This document shows positions 33,321-41,330 of a stretch of DNA of 64,000 nt, piece by piece (positions within the stretch are counted from its first letter, which is position 1; each line of letters opens with the position of its first letter). The notes under the pieces were generated by a model. The model saw only the letters and a list, made by a program, of their open reading frames with translations, had not been told where the DNA came from and did no database searches. The translations under genes were made by a program, and so were the position numbers. Source of the stretch: JABCPE02 sp963509715 (GTDB lineage Bacteria > Bacteroidota > Bacteroidia > Flavobacteriales > Weeksellaceae); NCBI GenBank assembly GCA_963509715.1, contig CAUPCB010000003.1, positions 13,550 to 77,549 of the forward strand, in the 5' to 3' direction.

Positions 33321-35177
33321 ATGAAAAAAGTAATTTTACTAATCAGCTTTTGCTTTTCATTCATGCTGTCTGCTCAGAAAGGAGCTTATTATCAGCAATA
33401 TGTGAAGTACAAAATGAACATCGATGTAGATGCGTCTAATTATTCTTACCACGGAAAACAGAGCATAGAATACACGAACAATTCGCCTGATGAGCTGAAA
33501 GTAGTGTATTTTCACTTGTACTGGAATGCCTTTAAGCCTAATTCTATGATGGACCAAAGGGTGGCCAACCAAGGGCTGAACGCAGATGGGCGTCTGATGA
33601 CCAAAGTAAATGGGAAACCAGTCTCTCGTTTGGCTTCTATTCCTGCTAATGAAGAGGGAAGCCAGAAAATAAACTGGATAAAACAAAAAGATAAAGACCT
33701 AAAATTCGAAATTCAGGAAACGATAATGAAAGTTTATCTGAATGAACCACTGAAACCAAATTCCACTACGACTTTCACGATGGACTGGGACGCAGTGATT
33801 CCACACCAAATCCGAAGAGCAGGGCGAAACAACCGAGAAGGCGTAGAAATGTCTATGTCCCAGTGGTATCCTAAAATCGCAGAATATGACTATGACGGCT
33901 GGGCGACTTTTGACTATGTAGGAAGGGAGTTTCATGCGCCGTTTGGAGATTTTGATGTGACAATCAATATTGACAAAGACTATGTCATCGGAGCAGGAGG
34001 AACACTCCAAAACCCTAATGAAGTGAAGGGATATGCACAAAATCCTACAATCAAAGAAGATAGAAACGGAAAGGCAACTTGGAGATGGAGAGCCAAAAAT
34101 ATTTTGGATTTCGCTTGGGCAGCAGACCCAGATTTTTCGGTGGAAGAGATGACCGTAATCGATGGGCCTAAACTATATTTCGTTTATCAAAAATCAGAAA
34201 AAACAAAATATTGGGAAGAAGCGAAACCTCTTGCGGTGAAATTTTTCCAAATCATGAATGCTACTTTTGGAAGGTATGCTTATCCAAGCTACAGCTTTAT
34301 CCAAGGGGGAGACGGCGGTATGGAATACGGAATGTGTACGCTGATGCTGGGCGAGGCGAGAAACTTGGAAGACCTTGTGAGTCTGATGGTGCATGAGGGG
34401 GCGCATTCTTGGTATCAGCAGATGCTCGCAACGAATGAGAGCATGGCTCCTTGGCTGGATGAAGGTTTTACGACTTATGCGCAAGATTATGTTCTTTATC
34501 GATTGTTCCCGCCAGTTCAGCCGCAGCCTAATCCTTTCACGGATGCTATCCAGAGCTATGTGGCATTCACGAAAAGAAAAATAGAAGAACCAGCGGTTTG
34601 GCTTGCTGACCACCATGACCACGGTTCGGCTTACAGTGTGGCATCTTACACCAAAGGTGAGCTGTTTTTAGTAGAGCTAGGCTATATTGTAGGGGAAGAG
34701 ACTTTGTCTAAAATCATGAGAAAATACTATGATGAATGGTCTATGAAACACCCTACAGGGCGTGATTTTATGCATATAGCACAGAAAGTTTCGGGAATGG
34801 ATCTGAAATGGTTTTATCATTACTGGATAAATACTACTAAAACCATAGACTATGCGATAAAAGATGTAAAATATGGCGATGGATTTACGACCATTACCCT
34901 TGTCAATAAAGGAACAATCCCAATGCCGATAGACTTCTCTGTATTGACAAAAGACAACAAAATAGTGAACTACCACATTCCGCTCAATATGATGAGAGAA
35001 CCGAAAAAATCTGATTTCTTCGGGAATTTTACTACCCTTGGTTATTGGAACTGGACGGCAAATTATTACACCTTTACGATACCTTTCGGAAAGGAAAAAC
35101 TTCAGGCTATGGGAATAGATTTTACCCAAAGATTAGCCGATGTGCATCCAGAGGATAACTTCTTGGAAGTGAAATAA
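33321..35177 (+). CDS. M1 family metallopeptidase (aminopeptidase N-like), exported
   Basis: A 618-aa exported zinc aminopeptidase. Signal peptide 1-18 ends LSAQ. The N-terminal beta-saddle domain is followed by the exopeptidase motif GGMEYG (332-337, GxMEN-like variant) and the zinc site HEGAH (358-362) with the third ligand Glu in WLDEGFTTYAQ. The active-site Tyr is likely in the SVASYTKG segment. It lacks the C-terminal ARM domain and carries no T9SS signal, so it is probably periplasmic. It is co-transcribed with the upstream membrane protein; coaX follows 24 nt downstream. Confidence 0.92.
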   Translation: MKKVILLISFCFSFMLSAQKGAYYQQYVKYKMNIDVDASNYSYHGKQSIEYTNNSPDELKVVYFHLYWNAFKPNSMMDQRVANQGLNADGRLMTKVNGKPVSRLASIPANEEGSQKINWIKQKDKDLKFEIQETIMKVYLNEPLKPNSTTTFTMDWDAVIPHQIRRAGRNNREGVEMSMSQWYPKIAEYDYDGWATFDYVGREFHAPFGDFDVTINIDKDYVIGAGGTLQNPNEVKGYAQNPTIKEDRNGKATWRWRAKNILDFAWAADPDFSVEEMTVIDGPKLYFVYQKSEKTKYWEEAKPLAVKFFQIMNATFGRYAYPSYSFIQGGDGGMEYGMCTLMLGEARNLEDLVSLMVHEGAHSWYQQMLATNESMAPWLDEGFTTYAQDYVLYRLFPPVQPQPNPFTDAIQSYVAFTKRKIEEPAVWLADHHDHGSAYSVASYTKGELFLVELGYIVGEETLSKIMRKYYDEWSMKHPTGRDFMHIAQKVSGMDLKWFYHYWINTTKTIDYAIKDVKYGDGFTTITLVNKGTIPMPIDFSVLTKDNKIVNYHIPLNMMREPKKSDFFGNFTTLGYWNWTANYYTFTIPFGKEKLQAMGIDFTQRLADVHPEDNFLEVK

Positions 35178-35201
35178 ATAATCTTTCAAAAATACACGAA
35201 A

Positions 35202-35966
35202 ATGAGCAAAACTTTAGTAGTCAATATAGGAAACACGAATATCCGTTTTGGGATATTTAGCGGTGATGAATGCCAGACATCATGGGTTATCAATACGAAA
35301 CCTTATCGCACAAAAGATGAATTTTATTCGCAGTTTCTTTTGTTTTATCAGACTTATCAGGTTAAAGCAGATGAGTTTCAGAAAATCATCATCGGTTCTG
35401 TGGTGCCGCAGCTTACAACGGTGATTAGCAGTGCTTTGAAGAAGATACATGGTCTGGAACCTGTTTTGGTAAATAGAAGCACGCCCTCAGGTGTCAGCCA
35501 TAAATCCAGCCAAATGGGAACTGATATTTATGCCAATTTGGTGGCGGCGCATTATCTTTATCCCAAAGACAAAAAGAAGATTATCATAGATTTTGGAACT
35601 GCCCTTACGGTGAGTTGTGTAGATGAAAAGGGTGAAACTCAGGGTGTTATCATTGCTCCTGGGATTATCACTTCGCTGAATAGTCTAGTTCAACAGACTG
35701 CCCAGCTCCCAGAGATAGAGCTGGCTCCTCCGAAAACTGTCTTGGGGCAGGATACGGTTTCTTGTATGGTCAGCGGTATGGTCTATGGCTATCTGGGAAT
35801 GGTGGAAGGCTTCATAGAAAGGGTAAATAACGAGGTGAAGGATAAATGTTTCGTAATCGCGACAGGTGGAGTTTCCCATATCTATAAACCACTGACAGAC
35901 AAGATAGATGTCGGCGACCATCTCCACACGCTGAAAGGGCTTTATTTCTTGGGGAAGGAGGGATAG
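35202..35966 (+). CDS. coaX: Type III pantothenate kinase
   Basis: A 254-aa kinase for the first step of coenzyme A synthesis, independent of feedback by CoA. The ASKHA-fold motifs are VVNIGNTNIRFGIF (phosphate 1, about 4-17), MGTDIYANLVAAHYLYP (about 105-121), IIDFGTALTVSCVDEKG (phosphate 2) and VIIAPGI, then VIATGGVSHIY near the end. Length is normal. It follows the M1 peptidase gene closely, with no functional link apparent. Confidence 0.96.
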   Translation: MSKTLVVNIGNTNIRFGIFSGDECQTSWVINTKPYRTKDEFYSQFLLFYQTYQVKADEFQKIIIGSVVPQLTTVISSALKKIHGLEPVLVNRSTPSGVSHKSSQMGTDIYANLVAAHYLYPKDKKKIIIDFGTALTVSCVDEKGETQGVIIAPGIITSLNSLVQQTAQLPEIELAPPKTVLGQDTVSCMVSGMVYGYLGMVEGFIERVNNEVKDKCFVIATGGVSHIYKPLTDKIDVGDHLHTLKGLYFLGKEG

Positions 35967-35990
35967 CTGGTTTCTAAAAAGTATGAAATA

Positions 35991-36746
35991 ATGAAATATT
36001 TATCAATTATCATTTTGTCTTTCGGTCTATTACTAAGTTGTAAAAAGCCGAAAGACAGAGTGGAAAAGAGGGAAGATGAAAATACAGTTCAAGAGCTTGT
36101 ATACAGAAATGATAGTCTAGTTCAAGCAACAAACTTTACAAAAAATGGAAATATATCCTACAAGGTAAAGTATAAAAAAGGTATTATATCCGAAATTAAA
36201 GACTACTATCCTAGTGGAAAATCTAAAATTGAAACAAAACTAATTTGGTCAGAAGATAATCAAAATTACTATATAGAAAAAGCCTATTATACAAATGGGA
36301 AATTAGAATATGAAGGAGGGGTCAATATAATAAATGATAAAAAATACAGAAGAGGCTGGTGGATATTTTATACAAAAGAAGGGAAGGCTAAACTTATGTT
36401 AGAATTCATTAATGAGGGAAAAATTGAAATTGAAAACCAAAGAATAGTAATAGATGTAAATAATCAAACCATTAAAAAAAATGATAGCCATTTTTTTGAA
36501 AAAAAGATAATAGAAAAAAATAAAGACAGTATAAAGGTGAATATAAAGTATTTTTCTCCCGATACTATTCTTGGTAATATACTTTATATTAGGGATGAAG
36601 AAGGGAATGAACTAAAACAAGTAAAGTCTAAAACAAAAGGTTATGATTGGGATATTACAATAAGTAGCAAAGACCCCACAGTAAGAACCATAGTGAAAAC
36701 AAAAAATGGAAAAGGAGCAAGATACTATTATGAAACCATAAAATAA
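35991..36746 (+). CDS. Lipoprotein with MORN/YwqK-like strands, unknown function
   Basis: A 251-aa predicted lipoprotein; the signal MKYLSIIILSFGLLLSCKK has lipobox LLSC with Cys at 17. The middle region has repeated short strands of YwqK/MORN character: YKVKYKKGIISEIKDYYPSG, YYTNGKLEYEGG, and RGWWIFYTKEGKAKL. The second half is Lys/Ile-rich and ends in a small beta domain. The gene is strongly AT-rich against its neighbours coaX and mnmA, suggesting an accessory origin. No partner toxin gene is evident. A strong terminator follows. Confidence 0.75.
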   Translation: MKYLSIIILSFGLLLSCKKPKDRVEKREDENTVQELVYRNDSLVQATNFTKNGNISYKVKYKKGIISEIKDYYPSGKSKIETKLIWSEDNQNYYIEKAYYTNGKLEYEGGVNIINDKKYRRGWWIFYTKEGKAKLMLEFINEGKIEIENQRIVIDVNNQTIKKNDSHFFEKKIIEKNKDSIKVNIKYFSPDTILGNILYIRDEEGNELKQVKSKTKGYDWDITISSKDPTVRTIVKTKNGKGARYYYETIK

Positions 36747-36823
36747 GCTATGATTCTAATAATTTAAATATAATCAGTAAACCTAATCAATCCTCAAAAA
36801 CCTAGAATAAATACAAAAATACT

Positions 36824-36855
36824 AAATCCTCAAAGTGAAATTTGAGGATTTTTTT
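36824..36855 (+). terminator. Terminator after the lipoprotein gene
   Basis: An 11-bp perfect stem AAATCCTCAAA (36824-36834) with TTTGAGGATTT (36841-36851), then T's. Confidence 0.9.
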
Positions 36856-36872
36856 AATCAGATAAAATCATT

Positions 36873-36880
36873 TAAATTTG
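36873..36880 (+). promoter_or_regulatory. Putative -7 box upstream of mnmA
   Basis: TAAATTTG matches TAnnTTTG. It would give a leader of about 115 nt before mnmA containing a 14-codon frame and a hairpin. Confidence 0.5.
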
Positions 36881-36889
36881 CCTCCAAAA

Positions 36890-36934
36890 ATGACAAATAC
36901 AGATGTTTTTTCTTGGTATTTGTTGTGTTTTTAG
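36890..36934 (+). other. Possible leader ORF (14 codons) upstream of mnmA
   Basis: ATG at 36890, 9 nt after the -7 box, opens a frame for MTNTDVFSWYLLCF and a TAG stop. A bipartite hairpin follows: CCCTA (36955-36959) with TAGGG (36987-36991), enclosing CCTC (36968-36971) with GAGG (36980-36983), and ends just before the mnmA ATG at 37002. There is no proof of translation. Confidence 0.25.
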
Positions 36935-37001
36935 AAGGTTTAACAAAAACGACGCCCTATCGTATTTCCTCGTTTTTCAGAGGTTTTAGGGATTTTAGCA
37001 T

Positions 37002-38189
37002 ATGAGAATAGTCGTAGGACTTTCAGGAGGCGTGGACAGCAGTGTTGCCGCCTACCTGTTGAAACAACAAGGGCACGAGGTCATTGGGCTTTTTATGAGA
37101 AACTGGAATGATGCTTCGGTGACTTTGGAGGACGAATGCCCATGGGTAGAGGATAGTAATGATGCCCTTTTGGTAGCGCAGAAACTGGGTATTCCTTTTC
37201 AGGTGATAGACATGAGCGAACTTTATAAGGAAAGAATCGTAGATTACATGTTCGCCGAATACGAAAAAGGAAGAACGCCCAATCCAGATATTCTCTGTAA
37301 TAGAGAAGTGAAATTCGATGTTTTTCTTCAGACTGCTTTGTCCTTAGGGGCTGACAAGGTGGCAACGGGGCATTACGCCAGAGTTTCCTCTTTCGTGGAT
37401 GAAAGAGGAAAGGAAATCTATCAACTTCTCGCAGGAAAGGATAATAATAAAGACCAAAGCTATTTTTTGTGTCAATTAAATCAAAATCAATTATCAAAAG
37501 CCCTATTCCCGATAGGGGAACTGACCAAACCCGAAGTGCGAGAAATCGCAAGAGAAATAGGGCTGGTAACTGCCGATAAAAAGGACTCTCAGGGGCTTTG
37601 TTTCATCGGAAAGGTGAGCCTGCCGACATTTCTGCAGCAGCAGCTAATTCCAAAAGAAGGCGAAATCGTAGAGATTTTCAGCGATTACAAAGAGTTTCAT
37701 AAAGAGAAGCCTGTTTTTGAAACTAAACTTGATGAATTAAAATATCTCTCAAAGAAAATAAAATACCAAAAAGGAGACGGAAAAGTCATCGGAAAGCACC
37801 AAGGTGCTCAGTTTTTTACCATAGGACAGAGCAAAGGCTTGGGAATAGGCGGACATAAGGAATCCTGCTTCATCATCGACCGCGATATGGAGAATAATAT
37901 TCTTTTCGTGGGCGAGGGCAAAAATTTCCCTGGGCTTTACAGAAAAGCACTGAAAATCAATAATGATGAGGTGCATTGGGTTCGTGAAGATTTAAGGCTG
38001 AAAAATGGAGAATCCATGAAAATAAAAGCAAGGATAAGATACCGCCAGCCATTGGAAGATGCGGTGCTTTATCAGTATGAAGAGGGATTTTTCATAGAGT
38101 TTGAAAATCCACAGTCAGCGATTGCAGAAGGACAGTTCGCGGCGTGGTATCAGGGCGAAGAGCTGCTGGGAAGCGGCATAATTTCATAA
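37002..38189 (+). CDS. mnmA: tRNA-specific 2-thiouridylase
   Basis: A 395-aa enzyme that makes 2-thiouridine at U34 of Lys, Glu and Gln tRNAs. The PP-loop is GLSGGVDSS (about 6-14). CPWVEDSNDALLVAQ follows, then the catalytic Cys in PDILCNREVKF and the second in SQGLCFIGKV. The C-terminal domains have GAQFFTIGQSKGLGIGG and RYRQP. Slightly longer than E. coli MnmA (368 aa), as is normal in bacteroidetes. Its stop codon directly touches the dprA start, so the two genes are coupled. Confidence 0.96.
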   Translation: MRIVVGLSGGVDSSVAAYLLKQQGHEVIGLFMRNWNDASVTLEDECPWVEDSNDALLVAQKLGIPFQVIDMSELYKERIVDYMFAEYEKGRTPNPDILCNREVKFDVFLQTALSLGADKVATGHYARVSSFVDERGKEIYQLLAGKDNNKDQSYFLCQLNQNQLSKALFPIGELTKPEVREIAREIGLVTADKKDSQGLCFIGKVSLPTFLQQQLIPKEGEIVEIFSDYKEFHKEKPVFETKLDELKYLSKKIKYQKGDGKVIGKHQGAQFFTIGQSKGLGIGGHKESCFIIDRDMENNILFVGEGKNFPGLYRKALKINNDEVHWVREDLRLKNGESMKIKARIRYRQPLEDAVLYQYEEGFFIEFENPQSAIAEGQFAAWYQGEELLGSGIIS

Positions 38190-39305
38190 ATGAAAATAGT
38201 GGCAGATTCGGAAGAAATATTGTATTCTATTGCGCTAAGGGCGTGTCCCTTGGTGGGCGATGTCAATTTTATGAAACTGGTCTCCGTAACAGGTTCAGCC
38301 AAAGAAACATGGAGGCTTTCCAAGTCTGTTTTGCAGGAAATTTCGGGCATCGGAACACAGATTTCAAAGGGAATCGGAGATGATACTTTTCTGAAATTTG
38401 CGGAAAAAGAACTGCTTTTTTGCGAAAAAAATAACATTAAAGTTAGGTTGAGACACCAGAGTGAGCTTCCACGGTTGCTATCAGAGTGTCCAGATGCTCC
38501 TGCTGTGCTTTATCAAAAGGGAGATTTTAATGAAAATTTAAAACTGATAAGCATAGTCGGAACTCGTAAAATGACCGCTTATGGAAAGAAATTTATAGAA
38601 GAACTTTCCGAGGTTTTAAGGGATAAAAATGTGTTGATAGTGAGTGGTTTGGCTTTGGGAACGGATGGGTATGCCCACCAGCAGGCTCTTAATCATAGTA
38701 TTCCTACGGTGGGAGTTTTGGCTCATGGATTGCATATGATTTACCCAGCAGTTCACGAGAAAATGTCAAAAGATATTTTGGAAAATGGAGGAGCGTTGTT
38801 GTCAGAATTTAATTCCAGCGAAAAGCCAGACCGAGAACATTTTTTGCAGAGAAATAGGGTGGTAGCAGGGATTTCCCAATTTACCATCGTGGTAGAAACT
38901 GCTTTTGGGGGCGGTTCTATGAGTACGGTGAGCTACGCCAATCAGTATAATAGAGAAGTTTTGGCGCTGCCAGGGCGTTTTGGAGATAAATACAGTCAGG
39001 GCTGTAATATGATAATTTCCCAAAATAAAGCAAAAATTTTGGCTTCGTTTCAAGATGTTTTGGATGAATTGGGAGACAATTATCCATCTGTGAAACAGCC
39101 ACAGCTATTTGAACCAAAGGAAATAGAGGTGGAAGAAAGACTGAAACCAGCCTACCAGCTCATTGCAGAAAATTCTCCTATTTCGCTGGATGACCTCAGT
39201 CTAAAATTAGAAATGCCGCCTTTCAAACTGCTACCGATTTTATTAGATTTAGAATTGTTAGGCTACATCAAAGCCCTTTCAGGGAAGCAGTATGCGATGG
39301 CTTAG
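38190..39305 (+). CDS. dprA: DNA-processing protein DprA
   Basis: A 371-aa DprA/Smf protein, which loads RecA on incoming single-stranded DNA during transformation. An N-terminal helix-hairpin-helix (SAM-like) region (about 1-75) precedes the Rossmann-like core: ISIVGTRKMTAYGKKF, VSGLALGTDGYAHQQAL, GVLAHGLHMIYPAVHEKM, FLQRNRVVAGISQFTIVVE and AFGGGSMSTVSYANQYNREVLALPG. A winged-helix DML1-like domain ends the protein. The ATG follows the mnmA stop with no gap. Confidence 0.96.
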   Translation: MKIVADSEEILYSIALRACPLVGDVNFMKLVSVTGSAKETWRLSKSVLQEISGIGTQISKGIGDDTFLKFAEKELLFCEKNNIKVRLRHQSELPRLLSECPDAPAVLYQKGDFNENLKLISIVGTRKMTAYGKKFIEELSEVLRDKNVLIVSGLALGTDGYAHQQALNHSIPTVGVLAHGLHMIYPAVHEKMSKDILENGGALLSEFNSSEKPDREHFLQRNRVVAGISQFTIVVETAFGGGSMSTVSYANQYNREVLALPGRFGDKYSQGCNMIISQNKAKILASFQDVLDELGDNYPSVKQPQLFEPKEIEVEERLKPAYQLIAENSPISLDDLSLKLEMPPFKLLPILLDLELLGYIKALSGKQYAMA

Positions 39306-39376
39306 AATAAAAATAGAAGAAGGAAAATAAAGTGCTAAGGATTTTAAATAAAAACTTTTTGGAAAATATTTATAAA

Positions 39377-39407
39377 AATAATCAATCATAATAATTGATT
39401 ATTTTTT
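39377..39407 (+). terminator. Terminator after dprA
   Basis: A perfect 10-bp stem AATAATCAAT (39377-39386) with ATTGATTATT (39394-39403), then T's. It leads directly into the next promoter's -33 element. Confidence 0.75.
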
Positions 39408-39408
39408 A

Positions 39409-39438
39409 TTGATAGAAAATTATTATTTCGTAAATTTG
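39409..39438 (+). promoter_or_regulatory. Promoter of the metzincin-like gene
   Basis: TTG (39409-39411), 19 nt, TAAATTTG (39431-39438): an exact consensus match, 26 nt before the ATG. Confidence 0.8.
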
Positions 39439-39464
39439 TCGCCGGTTTTAAAAATACACAATAT

Positions 39465-40721
39465 ATGCAAAAAATCTATTCTTTATTAATTTTTTTATCA
39501 ATTATTTCCTACGGACAACAGGGTAGAGTAGGAATAAATACAGACTCTCCAGAAGCGACACTTGATATCAAGGAAAAACCTCTGGATGAGATGCCAAAAG
39601 GTTACGCGCAGGGGGTGTCTTTCCCTAATTTTACAACAAAAGAAAGAAAAACATTCACTGAGGTAAAGCTCGGAACGATGATCTACAACACGACTAAAAA
39701 TCGTTTGGAGATTTATACTATTGTAAATGGAAAAGAGGGCTGGTATAGTATAGGGGTAGTGGTAGTGGAGGAAGAGCCATTGTCTACCAAAACAATCAGC
39801 GCAGCAGACATAGCGCAGAAACAAAAAATCATGTTTCAGGATGATGAGCCAGAGAGCGTTCTTTTTGATGGTAACCAAAGAGGTTTTCATCTAAATGCAA
39901 TGGTTCAGGTAAGCAAGATTGATAAAAATAAATTCAGAATTCGTAATTTCTTGCCTCGTAAATTTAATGATGTAGAAATATATTTTAAGAATGCTAATAC
40001 TGCTGCACCAGTGAAAATTCTCGTGCTAGAAGAACTTGCGGCTTTATCAGAAGTGGAAATAGACCTTCCTTTCGATGGTGGAAGCCTTCGCTTTGAGGAT
40101 GCGGATGGAAATGCTGAGTCTTATGCAGCATCAGACCTTAAAACAGATGATTATACGCTGAGTGTAGATGTTCCTGATAATTTCTTGTTCCAAAGAATGA
40201 AAACTATAAAACATAAAACATTTATTAGTTTTGGTAAATTTGGTACAGGGAACTGGGGTACAACGACTGCGGAACATATTCGCCAATATTTACCTATCAT
40301 TGCTAATATGGCTTATCTATATAGTAGTGAGAAATTTAGAACTAGATTTATGGATTTCCCACATGTACTCTATGACAATGGTAAAAAACCTATAAATAGA
40401 GAGGCTGTTTATAATAAGATGTTTTCTGTTCCACACCAAGTTTTTGGAGTAACTACTGGGGTAGAAGGATTAGGCGGAGGAAATGTTTTTGGTATACACC
40501 AGCGTTTCTTGAAATATGATGATTATTATAGTCAGCTTAGCCATTGGGCTCTTGAATGTTGGTCTCATGAATTTGGGCATGTGCTAGACTTTAGTCATGA
40601 TAGTAATATGACCTATAGAGGAGGACCAGACAACAAAGGTTATGTAGATATAGTAATAAGACTATATGGGGATTTATTACGAAACGGAGACATACCTTTC
40701 TGGAAGAATCCTTATAAATAA
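39465..40721 (+). CDS. Secreted metzincin-like zinc protease, putative
   Basis: A 418-aa exported protein; signal peptide 1-18 ends SYGQ. Residues about 20-100 have the RVGINTDSPEATLDIKE pattern of flavobacterial surface and tail-fibre-like proteins, then a beta-rich middle (about 110-240). The C-terminal third has H368-E-F-G-H372-V-L-D-F-S-H378-D followed by a Met at 382 in NMTY. This matches the metzincin site HExxHxxGxxH plus Met-turn, except that Asp375 replaces Gly and the Met is very close. No T9SS sorting domain is seen. Proteolysis is likely but unproven; no close family is recognised. Confidence 0.72.
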   Translation: MQKIYSLLIFLSIISYGQQGRVGINTDSPEATLDIKEKPLDEMPKGYAQGVSFPNFTTKERKTFTEVKLGTMIYNTTKNRLEIYTIVNGKEGWYSIGVVVVEEEPLSTKTISAADIAQKQKIMFQDDEPESVLFDGNQRGFHLNAMVQVSKIDKNKFRIRNFLPRKFNDVEIYFKNANTAAPVKILVLEELAALSEVEIDLPFDGGSLRFEDADGNAESYAASDLKTDDYTLSVDVPDNFLFQRMKTIKHKTFISFGKFGTGNWGTTTAEHIRQYLPIIANMAYLYSSEKFRTRFMDFPHVLYDNGKKPINREAVYNKMFSVPHQVFGVTTGVEGLGGGNVFGIHQRFLKYDDYYSQLSHWALECWSHEFGHVLDFSHDSNMTYRGGPDNKGYVDIVIRLYGDLLRNGDIPFWKNPYK

Positions 40722-40724
40722 AAT

Positions 40725-40755
40725 AAAAAAGCCTATTCAATAATAGGCTTTTTTT
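40725..40755. terminator. Bidirectional terminator between the metzincin-like and ClbS genes
   Basis: A stem of at least 12 bp pairs AAAAAAGCCTATT (40725-40737) with the AATAGGC-T run starting at 40742, and is flanked by T's on both strands. Confidence 0.85.
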
Positions 40756-40772
40756 GTTGTATTAAAGATAAA

Positions 40773-41264
40773 CTATTTTAATCCTTTTTTCATTAGTTTT
40801 AAAGCCCAGTCATAATGGCTGGAAGTTGCCGAAATAAGGTAAGACCCTAGCGAAGTAGAACCTGTCCATTTGTATTTTTTCTTGGTGAAAAGCTCTTCAT
40901 CGGTATGTTTTTCTATGATGGAAAACACTTTTTCAAATGATTTTTGGAATAAAACAAGGATTTCATCAAGTGAAATATTTTGACAACTTTCCCAAATTTC
41001 TCGGTTGAGTTTCGGTGTATCAGCAAAAGTGTAGCCTTCTTTGGGAATGGCAGGTTTTTCGCCTTGCATGCCTGTTTTGTACCAATTTAGAAACATTTCA
41101 TGCCAGTGGTGGAGATGTCCTAAAACATCACGAATATTTCTATTCATGGTGTTTCTGTTGAATTCTTTGTTGGGATTTTCCTGAACAGAAACAAAATCTA
41201 TCAAGTTTATGAATTTTTCTTGGCTCAGCTGGAGAAGATCAGTTTTAGAAGTTGGTCTCGGCAT
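40773..41264 (-). CDS. ClbS/DfsB family four-helix bundle protein
   Basis: A 163-aa DinB-like four-helix protein. Family marks are MPRPTSKTDLLQLSQEKF at the start, DVLGHLHHWHEMFLNWYKTG with the metal-like His cluster, and SLGSYLISATSSHYDWALKLM at the end. ClbS protects against colibactin; most homologues, including in non-producers, have no proven role but are thought to act in detoxification or DNA-damage protection. It lies downstream of tig on the same strand, separated by a terminator. Confidence 0.87.
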   Translation of the reverse strand: MPRPTSKTDLLQLSQEKFINLIDFVSVQENPNKEFNRNTMNRNIRDVLGHLHHWHEMFLNWYKTGMQGEKPAIPKEGYTFADTPKLNREIWESCQNISLDEILVLFQKSFEKVFSIIEKHTDEELFTKKKYKWTGSTSLGSYLISATSSHYDWALKLMKKGLK

Positions 41265-41285
41265 GTGGTTTTATTTTAAAATTAT

Positions 41286-41320
41286 AAAAAATGCGGTCTT
41301 GAAAAGAACCGCATTTTTTT
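41286..41320 (-). terminator. Terminator after trigger factor gene
   Basis: A 12-bp stem AAAAATGCGGT (41286-41297 region) with ACCGCATTTTT (41309-41320 region); it is flanked by T's on either strand and serves tig on the minus strand. Confidence 0.85.
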
Positions 41321-41330
41321 GTTAGATTTA

